A program made the position numbers and the translations under genes. The notes under the pieces are model-generated. The model ran no database searches. It was given only the letters and a program-made list of their open reading frames with translations, and was not told the origin of the DNA. From NCBI RefSeq assembly GCF_032452875.1, contig NC_083869.1, positions 74,952,501-75,016,500 of the forward strand: DNA of 64,000 bases. Reading direction: 5' to 3'. Shown one piece after another: positions 33,990-46,292 of this stretch; position 1 is the stretch's first letter; every line of letters begins with the position of its first letter. This DNA is from Bos javanicus (Eukaryota > Chordata > Mammalia > Artiodactyla > Bovidae).

Positions 33990-34770
33990 TTGACACTTTT
34001 ACCTTTTTTGACTTGATAAATTGTACTTCATCAAAATTAGAAGTGTTGCTCTTTGAAAGGCCATTAAGGAAAAAAAGCACACAAGCAACATATTGGGAGA
34101 CAATATTGACGACACATATATCAGAAAAACAACTTATATCCAGTAGATTTAAATAATTCTTAGAAAAAGTAAAATATGAACAACCTAATATTTTCTCAAA
34201 TGACAAAATATTTGAATAGATGATTCATGACAAATATTCAATTGACTAATAAGAACATGAAAAAGTTCACAATAACATTAATAAGCAGAAAATTAAAACT
34301 ATTAGGAAATATCATTACACACATATTAGAATGGCTAAAGTTAAAGAATAAAATGACTGCATCTCATGTTGGCAAAGGTGTGAAGTCCTGGAATTCTCAT
34401 TACAGCTGGTCAGAATGTAAAATTTTATAACCTTTATAAAAGTAGGAAATACTGACATGTGCTACAACATAACTGAAACCTGAGGACATTGTGCTGAGTA
34501 AAATAAGCCAAATGCAAAAAGACAAATACTGCATGGTTCCACTTATATGAGGCATCTGGAATAGTCAAATTCATAGAGGCATAAAGTAGAATGTTAGTAC
34601 CCAGAGCCGAAGGAAAGGGGAGAAGGGGTAACTGTTGTTCACTTGGTATGAAGTTTAATTTCTGCAAAAGGGAAAGTGTTCTAGCAATAGTTTGCAGAGC
34701 AATGTGAATGTTCTTGGTGGTACTAATCTGGTAAGATAGCAAATATTATGTTTTACCATAATTAAAACTT
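33990..34770 (+). mobile_element. Old L1 3' region (L1M type)
   Basis: ORF2 C-terminal-like blocks and 3' UTR ('cattgtgctgagtaaaataa', 'atgcaaaaagacaaatactg', 'gtatgaagtttaatttctgc') in plus orientation. The frame is destroyed. Confidence 0.65.
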
Positions 34771-35238
34771 TTTAAAACTACTTTGGTTAAATTTGATATC
34801 TCCTTGACTCTTTTGTAGAGTATATAAAAATATATTCTAAGGGACATGAAAATATCTATTCTTCTTGTATTTTTTCTGAAAATAGTTTTTTCAGAAAACT
34901 ATTTTAAACATTTCAATATATTATTGAACCATTTTGATCTTTGATATTTTTCTATAAATGTGTTCATTTCTCCTAAGTTTTTGCTTTTAAGTTTTTTGCA
35001 CAAAGTTTTTATATTATCTCCATTTTCCCTGTCCCTGTAGCATTGCTCTTTTAAAATTTGTAATAGTGTTCATCCATTTTTGTACTTTTTTTTGATGTGT
35101 TTTTCCATCATTTATTTAAAGTCAATTTTTCCTGCATTGATTTTCAATCTTTGTTTTATCCCAGTAAAAGTTCTGACATGACAAAATCCTTTAAAATTAA
35201 AAAGTATATTTTCAATATTATTCATTTCTAAGAATTTT

Positions 35239-35402
35239 TAAAAAAGAGGATGAAATGGTTGAATGGCATCACTGACTGGATGGACATGAGTTTGCGCAAG
35301 CTCCTGGAGTTGGTAATGGATAGGGAAGCCTGGCGTGCTGCAGTCCATGCATGGGGTTTCAAATAGTCGGACATGACAGAGTGACTGAACTGAACTGAAC
35401 TG
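35239..35402 (+). mobile_element. BovB 3'-tail insertion (164 bp)
   Basis: Only the last about 160 bases of BovB, ending in 'gaactgaactgaactg'. Flanked by the 9-bp repeat 'aagaatttt' (35,230-35,238 and 35,403-35,411). A strongly 5'-truncated BovB insertion. Confidence 0.88.
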
Positions 35403-35713
35403 AAGAATTTTCAGATGTCCCTAGGTTATATTTTATATATAAGTTTATTTTGAATTTTCTAAACATGGAGAAAACAGAATTTGCATTTTACCTTTTTACT
35501 GATTGCTTCAGTAAATGCATTGTGTCTGAGAATATAATCTATTTGATCAAAATGTTTTAAATTTGTACAGAATTGTCATATAACTATGTCAATTTTCATC
35601 AATTTTATGTATCTTCTTAAAAATAATGTATATCCTTTATTGTGGTGAATATTATATTAGATCATACATGCTACTTATTGTTTAAATAATTTGTTATTTA
35701 CTAACAAAGGTTT

Positions 35714-35992
35714 GGAGAAGGCTATGGCACCCCACTCCAGTACTCTTGCCTGGAAAAATCCCAAGGATGGAGGAAGCTGGTAGGCTGCAGTCCATGGGCT
35801 CACGAAGAGTCGGACATGACTGAGCGACTTCATTTTCACTTTTCACTTTCATGCATTGGAGAAGGAAATGGCAACCCACTCCAGTGTTCTTGCCTGGAGA
35901 ATCCCAGGGATGGCAGAGCCTGGTGAGCTGCCTTCTCTGGGGTCGCACAGAGTCGGACACGACTGACGTGACTTAGCAGCAGCAGCAGCCGC
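35714..35992 (+). mobile_element. BOV-A2 SINE, dimer
   Basis: Two BOV-A monomers in tandem (second starts about 35,856, 'ttggagaaggaaatgg'), joined by 'cacttttcactttcatg' and ended by a CAG run. Flanked by a perfect 11-bp repeat 'aacaaaggttt' (35,703-35,713 and 35,993-36,003), so a young insertion. Confidence 0.95.
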
Positions 35993-36404
35993 AACAAAGG
36001 TTTATGAAAATCTTCATCTCTGTTTATAGACATACTTACTTCTGTCTTTAGTTTTGTATTTGAAGTTATAATACTAAGGGCAGAAAAGTTTAGAATTGTA
36101 GTAATTTCCTCATCATTAAAAAGCTAAGACCCTCTTTATCTCTTTGGTTGTCTAGTTTTTGTTTTTATTAATGAAGTAATAAACACAGCTATAACTATAT
36201 TGTCGTTAAGTGATTAATAATTTTATAGTATACAATTTCCTGTATTTTTACTCATAATTTTGGGGGTTCTTTTACATTTTTTGCTGTAATTAGCATTTGA
36301 CTTGATTTGCCTTTTTAACTGTCATACAAATTTATATTTTACTTACATTTAATATGCTTAATAATGTGTTGCAAGACAAATTAACAATAACTTGTTCTAC
36401 TTGT

Positions 36405-36842
36405 TACTGTTGTTCAGTCACTCAGTCTTGTCCAACTCTGCGATCCCATGAACTGCACCACACCAGGCTTCCCTGTCCTTCACTATCATCCTGAGTTTTC
36501 TAAAACTCATATCCATTGAACCGATCATGCCATCTAACCATCTTCCTCTGTACACCCCTTCTCCTTTTGCCTCAATCTTTCCCAGCATCAGAGTCTTTTC
36601 TAATGAGTCTCTTTGAATCAGGTGCCCAAAGTATCAGAGTTTCAACTTCAGCATCAGTCTTTCCAATGAATATTCAGGACTGATTTCCTTTAGGATGGAC
36701 TGGTTTGATCTCCTTGCTGTCCAAGGAACTCTCAAAAGTCTTCTCCAATAACACCGTTCAAAAGCATGTTTTTCGCCACTCCAGCTCTCATGTCTGTACA
36801 TGACTACTGGAGAAACCATATCTTTGACTATATGAACCTTTC
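36405..36842 (-). mobile_element. BovB 3' fragment
   Basis: The reverse complement covers the last about 440 bases of BovB. The 36,634-36,819 frame encodes the RT C-terminus with SNQSILKEISPEYSLERL. It is more diverged than its neighbours, and no convincing target duplication was seen. Confidence 0.88.
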
Positions 36843-37839
36843 TTCTAGTATTACAATTTATTTTTCTTTATTCTTTTTCATTGCACAGTCTCGTAATTCT
36901 ATTTTTTATTCTGTTAATTTGTAAATTATAAACTTAATTTCATTTTAGCAATTAATTATGGCTCATAAAATACTAAAGTTAATCACCATCTTTATTTTTT
37001 CCCCAAAGAGTAGGTTTTTAAAATATGTTAAACCCAATTATTCCCTTCTTGTCTCATATGAGATTGTTATGCATATTGATTCTATAATTTTTCTAATATG
37101 TCATTTAATAATTTATTTTTTGTTTATTATCTTTAAACACATATTTAGAACACTCTTTAGGTTTCATTTCTTCTTGCACTGAAGATATTCCATTGAGAAC
37201 TTCTTCCTTTCACATGAGATCAATCTTTTAAACTATGTTTATTGTAGCTAAGATACTGTCAAACTTGGATTTTGATTTTTCTAAAAATGTATTCTTTTCA
37301 CATTTAATCTTGAAATATAGTCTCCTTACCTATGGAGTTTTAAATTAATATATTTTTTCTGTGTTGAATTAAGAGATTATACTATTATCTTCTGAGTTTC
37401 ATAGTGGCACCTGGTATTTTATATCATGTTAATATTAAGTTTCAGTTTCTCTTTGTTTGTCTGGTTTCTCTAAAGATGTTTTTGGTCTTTAATATCCTCT
37501 GCAGAAATTAGCATTTATTGGACTTCTAACCCTTGAAGTGGGTCTTTTCAGTTTTAGATATTCCTTAAGATAGTTTTCTTTTCTCCATTCTAGAAGTTCT
37601 TTTAATTCCAGTCAGAATAGAATAATTTTCATTTCTTTTCTTTTGTCATAATTATAATATTAATATTATATATTTAATCATTTCATTCAATGCTATATAC
37701 TATAAAATTTCAATCTATAATTTTTTTGTGAATCTGAATTTGTAGTTGATTGTTTTTGATGCACAATTGCAATTTTAAATTTGCAAGTTTTGAACTATTT
37801 GAAATATTTTTTCTCTTGTTTCTTTAAATTGTGTCTGTG

Positions 37840-38491
37840 ATTATGAGGGAACCAGAACTGAAAGAGACATGTGTACCCCAAAGTTCATCGCAGCACTGTT
37901 TATAATAGCCAGGACATGGAAGCAAGCTAGATGTCCATTGGTAGAAGAATAGATAAGAAAACTGTAGTAGATATACACAATGGTTTATTACTCAGCCATT
38001 AAAAAGAATACATTTGAATCAGTTCTAATGAGATGGATTAAACTGGAGTCTATTATACAGAGTGAAGTAAGTCAGAAAAAAAAAAAAAAACACCAATACA
38101 GTATACTTACACATATATATGGAATTTAGAAAGATGGTAACAATGACCCTATATGTGAGACAGCAAAAGAGACACAGATGTATAGAACAGTCTTTTGGAC
38201 TCTGTGGGAGAAGGCAAGGGTGTGATGGTTTGAGAGAATGGTATTGAAACATGTATATTATCATATGTGAAACAGATCGCCAGTCCAGGTCCAATGCATG
38301 AGACAGGGTGCTCAGGGCTGGGGCACTGGGATGACCCAGAGGGATGGGATGGGGAAAGAGGTGGGAGGAGGGATCAGGATAGGGAACACACATACACCCA
38401 TGGCTGATTCATGTCAATGAATGGCAAAAACCACTGCAATATTGTAAAGTAATTAGCCTCCAATTAAAATAAATAAATAAAATAAATATAT
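37840..38491 (+). mobile_element. L1 3' end, young bovine type
   Basis: Same family as 14,518-15,166: 'gaaccagaactgaaagagac' at the truncated 5' end, the 'ttactcagccattaaaaaga' block, 3' UTR and an AAAT-rich tail. The flanks 37,826-37,839 and 38,492-38,505 match at 12 of 14 bases (core 'tgtctgtg'), giving the target-site duplication. The ORF2 frame is broken by a stop near 38,040. Confidence 0.9.
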
Positions 38492-38505
38492 AAATCATGT
38501 CTGTG

Positions 38506-38879
38506 TTTAAACAGAATTCATTCAGACAAGGTTTAAATTTATTTCTCTCATGTGTAAGGGCTAAATCAAATCAGGTCCAAAGTATATTTGGGGTAACATA
38601 TCTATGAATGCCAGCTCATAATAAAAACATTCTCAGGGTAGGTTTTATTTTTTAATTCTCCAAAAAGAACCAAAACTGAGACAGACAAAATGGTGCTTCA
38701 TCCTATATTTTGCCTGCTTTATTTTTATTGCTTTACCCCATCTCCATCACACTTCAGCAATGTTTTAATCACATATTATCCAATAAATTTAAGTATTTTC
38801 AACAAGAAGTCTCTCACTATTTATCTGTACCATCAGAAATGTGTAACTGCAATTGTATGTAACTGCATTTATCTTCTAG
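38506..38879. other. Unassigned sequence
   Basis: The 66-codon ORF at 38,690-38,890 has no motif. No repeat recognised. Confidence 0.4.
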
Positions 38880-39240
38880 AGCTTCAATAATAAAATATCA
38901 TAGATTGGGTAATTTAGATAACATAAGTTTCTTTTCTCACAGTTTTGGAAACTACAAGTCCAAGATCAAGATCAGCAGGTCTAGTTTTTTATGAGGCTTC
39001 TGTCTTTGGCCACCTTCTCATCCTGTCCTCACATGGCCTTTCATCTGTGTGAATGCACCCCGTGATTACTCTTCCTCTTATTTTAGGACACTATTCCTCT
39101 TGAAATAGGGTCCCACCCTTATGGCTTCATTTAACTTTAATTATCTCTTTGTATGTCCTATCCCCAAATACAGTCTAATTGGAGAATACCATTTTAACAA
39201 ATGAATTCTGGCCAGGGAGAAACAATACAGCCCACAACAG
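38880..39240. repeat. Ancient interspersed repeat, family unassigned
   Basis: Blocks like 'aaaatatcatagattgggta', 'ctcacagttttggaaactac', 'caagatcaagatcagcaggt' and 'cctcacatggcctttcatct' follow a pattern common in mammalian genomes (an old MER/MLT-type repeat). I cannot name it securely. Confidence 0.5.
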
Positions 39241-39401
39241 TGATTAAAATGTTTATTTTTATTTTATTTGTTTACAGTTCCTTCATATGAATTATTTTTA
39301 TTATTACCATTTATCCATTTCCTTGTAAGTCTCTTGATAGCTGTCTTCTTTCCCTTAAGATATTTTACTTTTATATTAAAAGCTATTCAGAGATAAGGGA
39401 A

Positions 39402-41078
39402 TATGAAAGATGGGAACAATAAAGGACAGAAATGGTATGGACCTAACAGAAGCAGAAGATACTAAGAAGAGGTGGCAATACACAGAATACACAGAAGAAC
39501 TCTACAAAAAAGATCTTCAGACCCAGATACCCACGATGGTGTGATCACTCACCTACAGCCAGACATCCTGCAATGTGAAGTCAAGTGGGCCTTAGGAAGC
39601 ATCACTGAGAATAAAGCTAGTGGAAATGATGGGATTCCACTTGAGCTATTTCATATCCTAAAAGATGATGCTGTGAAAGTGCTGCACTCAATATGCCAGC
39701 AAATTTGGAAAACTCAGCAGTGGTCACAGGACTGGAAAATGTCAGTTTTCATTCCAATCCCAAAGAAACGCAATGCCAAAGAATGTTCACTCTATCACCC
39801 AATTGCACTCATCTCACACCCTAGTAAATTGATGCTTAAAATCCTCAAAGCCAGGCTTCAACAGTACTTGAACTGTGAATTTCCAGATGTTCAAGCTGGA
39901 TTTAGAAAAGGCAGAGGAACCAGAGGTCAAACTACCAACATCTGCTGGATAATAGAAAAAGCAAGAGAGTTCCAGAAAACCATCTACTTCTGGTTTATTG
40001 ACTATGCCAAAGCCTTTGACTGTGTGGATCACCACAAACTGTGAAAATTCTTCTAGAGATGGGAATACCAGACCACCTGACCTGCCTCTTGAGAAACCTG
40101 TATGCAGGTCAGGAAGCAACAGTTAGAACTGGACATGGAACAACAGACTGGTTCCAAATAGGGAAAGGAGTACATCAAGGATATATATTGTCACTGTGCT
40201 TATTTAACTTCTATGCAGAGTACATCATGAAGAATTCTGGGCTGGATGAAGCAAAAGCTGAAATCAAAACTGCCGGGAGAAATATCAATAACCTCAGATA
40301 TGCATATGACACCACCCTTATGGCAGAAAGTGAAGAATAACTAAAAAGCCTCTTGATGAAAGTGAAAGAGGAGAGTGAAAAATTTGGTTTAAAACTCAAT
40401 ATTCAGAAAACTCAGATCATGGCATCTGGTCCCATCACTTCATGGAAAATAGATGGGGAAACAGTGACAGACTATATTTTGGGCTCCAAAATCACTGCAG
40501 ATGGTGACTGCATGTCTTAAATTAAAAGACACTTGGTCCTTGGAAGAAAAGCTATGACCAACCTAGACAGCATATTAAAAAGCAGAGACATTACTTTGCC
40601 AACTAAGATCTGTCTAGTCAAAGCTATGGTTTTTCCAGTAGTCATGTATGGATGTGGGAGTTGAACCATAAATAAAGCTGAGCACCAAAGAATTGATGCT
40701 TTTGTACTGTGGTGTAGGAGAAGACACTTGGGAGTCCCTTGGACTGCAAGGAGAACCAACCAGTCCCTCCTAAAGGAAATCAGTCCTGAATATTCATTGG
40801 AAGGACTGACGCAGAAGCTGCAACTCCAATACTTTGCCCACCTAATACAAAGAACTGACTGATTTGAAAAGACCCTGATACTAAGAAAGATAGAAAGCGG
40901 TAGGAAAGGGGGAAGACAAAGGATGAGATGGTTAGATGGTGTCACCGAGTCAATGGACATGAGTTTGGGTAAACTCTGGGAGTTGGCAATGGACAGGGAA
41001 GCCTGGTGTGCTGCAGTCCATGGGGTCTCAAGGAGTTGGACATGACTGAGTGACTGAACTGAACTGAACTGAACTGAA
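39402..41078 (+). mobile_element. BovB LINE, 5'-truncated
   Basis: A 1.68-kb copy from the linker to the tail with four 'ctgaa' units. RT is open over 39,472-40,044 (190 codons, linker and motif A), then a stop at 40,042-40,044 and a shift to 40,041-40,340. YADD of motif C is changed to YAYD, and the next segment has a stop at 40,337. The C-terminal region (40,560-41,000) contains further stops. Confidence 0.93.
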
Positions 41079-41961
41079 TGTTATTAAATATTTTCTATGT
41101 GATACAAGCAAAACAGTATTTAAAAAAATCTAAGATTTGATTTCTTTATTAATATTCCTCAAGGAGTTTGTAGCTTTCTGCGTCATTGACTATCTTACAA
41201 CCTGGGTATAGTAACAGTGTGCCCTTTAATCCCAGATGCAATTTGCTATTTATATTCCAATAGGAGATGCAGAATGATAATTTTCCAAATGAGCTCACTA
41301 TTGTGCTGATGACCAGTAAGTTTAAAGTTATAGTTCAATGTATACTGTATCAATTAATACAACTTTACCCAGACTTGAGTGATAATATATATATATATAT
41401 ATTTTAAATCCTAAACATATGAAATACTTGAAGGGAGAATTTAGAGTTATGAGATGAGAAAAATCTCTGAAGATAAAGGAAGCCTTTTGTAGTCTAATTG
41501 GAATCTATCTTTTGATCAGATTCTCTTGCCTTGCCTCTTTCTTAAGCAGCTGACTGTATTTATATTTTTAATGGATTGTTTAAATGTTAGACATATATTA
41601 AAATCAACTTTATTCTACCTCATCATTACTCTTGATCTTTCACTAATCCATTTCAGGTTTGATGGGACAGAATCTACTAATGAAAAAAAAAAATCACAAC
41701 ATGTGCTCTCCTAGAGTTGAATCAATGATGTTTTATGTTCCAAATAATTCCACATTCCCTCATATTAGCTCAAACATTTGTTTCCTACCTTTAACTCTAT
41801 TTTTGGAAATTTTGTCCTATGTATTCACTCTCATTACCCCTCTGAATTCCAAGAATCTTCAGAATCAAGTAACATATATATGTCCCATACTTAATTTTGT
41901 TTAGGGTTATGTTTCAGGTCTGTATTTGGTTAGTAAAACAAATTGCAACAAACTTATCCAG
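41079..41961. other. Unassigned sequence with a short (TA)n
   Basis: Contains a TA run at about 41,383-41,402. ORFs at 41,526-41,904 have no motif. Confidence 0.45.
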
Positions 41962-42180
41962 GTGCTGCTGCTGCTGCTTAGTCACTTCAGTCATGTCCAA
42001 CTCTGTGTGACCCTATGGACTGTACCCCACCAGGCTCCTCTGTCCATGGAATTTTCCAGGTAAGAGTACTAAAGAGGGTTGCCATGCCCTCCTCCAAGGG
42101 ATCCTCCCAACCCAGGGATCAAACCCGAGTCTCTTCATTGCAGGCAGATTCTTTATCACTGAGCCACCAGGCAAGCCCCC
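41962..42180 (-). mobile_element. Bov-tA SINE
   Basis: Reverse complement of a complete Bov-tA: head at the right edge ('tgagccaccaggcaagcc'), tail at the left next to a CTG run (41,964-41,978). 'aggtgct' occurs on both sides and may be a target duplication. Confidence 0.88.
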
Positions 42181-42345
42181 ACCCCTTTCCAAGGTGCTAC
42201 TTACTGTCATATCTTTAATACCACTTACCAGTCTGTGGCCAAGGATAGATAACTTATGATGTGTAGCTTTCTTTGTACTTATTTAGTAAACTGTCTATTG
42301 CCAATATTATTGGAAGAATTAATGGTCAATATACTTAGTATCCTG

Positions 42346-42560
42346 GGGGCTTCCCTGCTGGCTTTGACCATAAAGAATCTGCCTGCAATACAGGAGACCT
42401 GGATTCAGTTCCTTGGAGGGGAAGATTCCCTGGAGAAGGGAATGGTTACCCACTCTAATATTCTTGCCTGGAGAATTCTGTGGACAGAGGAGCCTAACAG
42501 GCTCAGTCCATGGGATCGCAAGAGTCAAACATGACTGAGCAACTAATACTTTCACTTTTT
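42346..42560 (+). mobile_element. Bov-tA SINE
   Basis: tRNA-like head ('gggcttccctgctggctttg'), body, and tail 'aacatgactgagcaactaat'. Moderately diverged. Confidence 0.87.
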
Positions 42561-42707
42561 TCATATATAGTATTTTACAGGAGGATACTTGCATACTTTA
42601 GTTATTCATTATATCCTATTTATTTTATCCATGAGTTTTGTTCACTCTTGCATCCCCAGTGCTTCCAGGAGTAACAGTAAGAATATATTTTTTAATAAAG
42701 TAAAGCT

Positions 42708-43293
42708 TTTAAACAGATGGGAATACCACACCATCTTACCTGTCTGCTGAGAAACCTGTATGCAGGTCAAGAAGCAATAATTAGAACCCTGTATGGAACA
42801 ACTGGTTTATTCAAGATTGAGAAAGGATTACCATAGGGCTGTCTGCTGTCACCCTGTTTGTTTAACCTATACACTGAGTTCATAATGAGAAATGCAAAAC
42901 TGGATGAGTGACAAGCTGGAATCAAGATAGTTGGGAGAAACACCAACAACCTCAGATATGTGGATGGTACCATTCTAATGGCAGAAAGCAATGAGGAACT
43001 AAAGAGCTTCTAGATGAGAGTGAAGGAGGAGAGTCAAAGAGTGGCTTAAAACTGAATATTAAAAAATCTAAGATCATGGCATTCGGCCCCAATACTTCAT
43101 GGCAAATAAAAGGGGAAAAGGTGGAAATAGTGACAGATTTCCTCTTCTTGGGCTCTAAAACACTGCTGATGGTGACTGCAGCTATGAAATCAGAAGACAT
43201 TTGCTTCTTGGTAGGAAAACTGTGACAAATCTAGACAGTGTGTTGAAAAGCAGAGACATTACTCTGCCAGCAAAGGTCTATATAGTTAAGGCT
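42708..43293 (+). mobile_element. Old BovB LINE, left part
   Basis: Starts within RT after motif A. More diverged than other copies: motif C reads YVDG, with stops at several places. It is interrupted by a BOV-A2 at 43,305 and resumes at 43,595, showing that BovB activity predates that SINE insertion. Confidence 0.88.
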
Positions 43294-43304
43294 ATGGTCT
43301 TCCC

Positions 43305-43583
43305 TGGAGAAGGCAATGGCACCCCACTCCAGTACTCTTGCCTGGAAAATCCCAAGGATGGAGGAGCCTGGAAGGCTGCAGTCCATGGGCTCACAAAGAG
43401 TCAGACACGACTGAGCAACTTCACTTTCACTTTTCACTTTCATGTGTTGGAGAAGGAAATGGCAACCCACTCCAGTGTTCTTGCCTGGAGAACCCCAGGG
43501 ACAGGGGAGCCTGGTGAGCTGCCATCTATGGGGTCGCACAGAGTCGGACACGACTGAAGCGACTCAGCAGCAGCAGCAGCAGC
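43305..43583 (+). mobile_element. BOV-A2 SINE, dimer, nested in BovB
   Basis: Two BOV-A monomers, the second from about 43,446, ending in a CAG run at 43,566-43,583. The BovB target 'atggtcttccc' is duplicated perfectly (43,294-43,304 and 43,584-43,594). Confidence 0.96.
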
Positions 43584-43594
43584 ATGGTCTTCCC

Positions 43595-44010
43595 AGTGGT
43601 CACATACAGTTGCGAGAACGGGACCTCACAAAACGCAGAGTGCTGAAGAATTGATGCCTTTGAACTATGGTGCTGGAGAAGATTCCTGAGAGTCCCTTGG
43701 ACAGCAAGGAGATCAAACCAGTCAGTTGTAAGGGATATCAACCCTGAATACTCGTTGGAAGGACTGATGGTTAAGTTGAAACTCCAGTATTTTGGTCATC
43801 TAATACAAACAGCTGACTCATTGGAAAAGCCCCTGATCCTGGGAAAGACTGAGGATAGGAGAAGGGGACAACAGAGGATGAGATGGGTGCATGGCATCAC
43901 CGATGCAATGGACATGAACTCCGCCAAACTTTAGCAGATGGTGAGGGGTGGAGAGGCCTGAGGTGCTACAGTCCATAAGGTCACAAAGTCAGACACAACT
44001 GGTCAACTGA
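43595..44010 (+). mobile_element. Old BovB LINE, right part
   Basis: Continues the copy interrupted at 43,294 through the C-terminal RT region to a degraded tail near 44,010 ('agacacaactggtcaactg'). Confidence 0.87.
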
Positions 44011-45180
44011 ACAACAACAATACATTAGAATTATTTTTAAGCCAATAATACTTTCTCTTTCTTTTTAAAGCCAAACATCAAGGCTTATTTCCTTCATAAA
44101 GACTTTCTCATCAGGCTCATGACACATACAACTTAGTACATCATTGTAGACTCTGTATGATTGTTGTCTGATTCTTTTTTGTTTATAAATCATTTCTACT
44201 CCCTCAAAATAATTAACTTCTTTAAGTGCAAGGAATATCTATTAAGTCATAGATCTATTGTATACAACACTTAACCAATAATTGAGTGTATGATAGTTTC
44301 CCAAGAAGACTTTGCCAGGCCTTGGCATAGGAATGAGATATAGGTGTCATTATGTTAGGCATCCACCCAATGCAAGCACACCACATGAATGTAAGTCTTT
44401 ACTCCCAGTCCTTAGTCTAGCTGCTTAAATAAAGCAAGAATGATGTTTGTTCACTTAATCAACAGTGAAGTCTGCATTTTCCCTTCTTCAGTGATGGTCA
44501 GACAAGTTTAGGCCCCGATGATATTGATAGATAAGTTGAACGATGTTTGGATAGATCATCTATTAATCTGATTTCAGACAGAATGTATCTCCTCCCATGT
44601 GTAGCCTCAGTGAATGGAATTGTAACAGGAAAGATAGCTACAGGATCATATGAAAGATAAAAAAATCAGTAGATAATATATTTATTTCAAAGTTATCTGA
44701 AACCCTCATGTGAACCAGTATTATTTTCTTCCTCTTCATCAAATAGAAAATCAGAAGATTCGTAGAGAAATAACTTAATCATACCATTATTGTGATTTTC
44801 CTCTTCTGTGGGACATCCTTCCACATTTCTGGCATTAGAAATTAAATATTTAATGCCAGGTCTAATATGTACTTTTAATTAAATTAGTGGTTGTACATGT
44901 CAGATTATCTTCCTCTTTCCCAACATAATTGGCACCAAATAACAATTGATCTTCATTATTCACATATTCCATAGGCATGAATTCACCTACTCACTAAAAT
45001 TTATTTATAACCCCAAAATCAATACTCATGGTGCTTTTGTGGGCATTCCCAGACATGTGCAGTGAAGCAAAAATTCAAATTGAGCTGTAGACACAGTCCC
45101 AGCTGAGGTCAATCAAGATAAAAGCTCTGATATCTTATTCATCTCTCACACAGTAAATAAGGTCCTTTTCTAAGTATATT
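44011..45180. other. Unassigned sequence
   Basis: No repeat or gene recognised across about 1.2 kb. Confidence 0.45.
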
Positions 45181-45199
45181 TAGTGCCACATTTTTATTC

Positions 45200-45497
45200 T
45201 TCTTCTTGGTAATTTCACCATTTAAAATGACCTGTAAACCTAGTGCTGAACTGTTGTCTAGTATCCCTAAGCACAAGCAGGCTATGCTGTGCCTTTTGGA
45301 GAAAATATATGTGTTAGATAAGCTTATTTCAGGCATGTATTATAGTACAACTGAGTGTGAAATCAATGTGAATCAATCACAATATATATTAAATAAGATG
45401 CCTTTAAAAAGAAATAGACATAAATTAAGTTGTGTTGATCAGTTAATGAGAATGTTGTGGGCAGAGGTTAGGGGAACATAGCTTGTTTTTCCTCTAG
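45200..45497 (+). pseudogene. Tigger-like DNA transposon, transposase N-terminal fragment
   Basis: The reading frame 45,206-45,481 (91 codons) contains a helix-turn-helix of the pipsqueak/CENP-B type as in pogo-like Tigger transposases: a basic stretch near PKHKQ, then LLEKIYVLDKLISGMYYSTT with the usual hydrophobic spacing, and a second helix region around INVNQSQ. Such transposases bind the transposon ends. The nucleotide sequence also follows a Tigger-type repeat widespread in mammals. It is cut at the right by a Bov-tA at about 45,498. The DDE catalytic domain is absent, so this is a short fossil. Confidence 0.7.
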
Positions 45498-45721
45498 GAG
45501 TACTTCACAGGTGGTGCTAATGGTAAAGAACCTGCCTGTCAATGCAGGAAATATGAGAGACGTGGGTTCAATCCCTGGGTCGGGAAGATCCCTTGGAGCA
45601 GGACATGGCAACCCACTCCAGTATTCTTGCCTGGAGAATCCCATGGACAGTGGAGCCTGGCAGGCCCATTCCATGGTGTTGCAAAGAGTCAGACATGACT
45701 GAAGCAATTTAGCATGCACAA
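45498..45721 (+). mobile_element. Bov-tA SINE
   Basis: Head ('gtacttcacaggtggtgcta'), a body starting 'gggttcaatccctgggtcgg' and tail 'agacatgactgaagcaattt'. It truncates or interrupts the Tigger fragment on its left and carries a (CA)n tail on its right. Confidence 0.9.
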
Positions 45722-45723
45722 GC

Positions 45724-45744
45724 ACACACACACACACACACACT
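45724..45744. repeat. (CA)n microsatellite at a SINE tail
   Basis: About ten CA units directly after the Bov-tA tail, a common origin of bovine microsatellites. Confidence 0.9.
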
Positions 45745-45988
45745 CACAAGTACACATTTGTGCTGAGTTCAGGAACCTATTTCCTCAATGGTCAAGGCTT
45801 CTATGGGAATCATGTAATATAGTCTGGTCAATGTGATATTGCTGGAAATTTGATATCAGGGGTGACATCCGAAGTGTATTGTTGTGTTCCTTGACCCTCT
45901 CCACTTCCTATTTCCAGTCAGCATGACACAGAATGACTGATGAGGTGACAGCAACACTGCAAACAAGCAGCAAGCAGCATGACAAAGG

Positions 45989-46201
45989 GCTTCCCAGGTG
46001 GCAGTAGTGGTAAAGAATCCACCTGCCAAAGCAAGATATGTGAGTTCAATCTCGGAGTCAGAAAGATTCCCTGGAGGAGGGCATGGCAACCCCTCCAGTA
46101 TTCTTGCCTGGAGAATCCCATAGACAGAGGAGCCTGGTGGGCTACAGTCCATAGCGTCACAAAAAGTCAGACACAACTGAATGACTTCGTATGCATGCAG
46201 A
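45989..46201 (+). mobile_element. Bov-tA SINE
   Basis: Full-length element flanked by a perfect 10-bp repeat 'atgacaaagg' (45,979-45,988 and 46,202-46,211). Confidence 0.93.
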
Positions 46202-46292
46202 ATGACAAAGGCTTACAGCAAATGTTGCAGCAGAACATCCGGATCTCTGAAGCTTAGTCACTTCAGATGTCTCTTTATATGACAGATAGTTT

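Larger units (their letters stand above)
34780..37825 (-). mobile_element. Old L1 ORF2 region, antisense, AT-rich
   Basis: Several stretches read as the reverse complement of old L1 ORF2, for example 'gtgtctgagaatataatcta' (35,521), 'agggcagaaaagtttagaat' (36,077) and 'gaccctctttatctctttgg' (36,128). Much of the rest is only AT-rich and cannot be aligned by eye. Three younger elements are inserted (35,239, 35,714 and 36,405). Confidence 0.45.
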
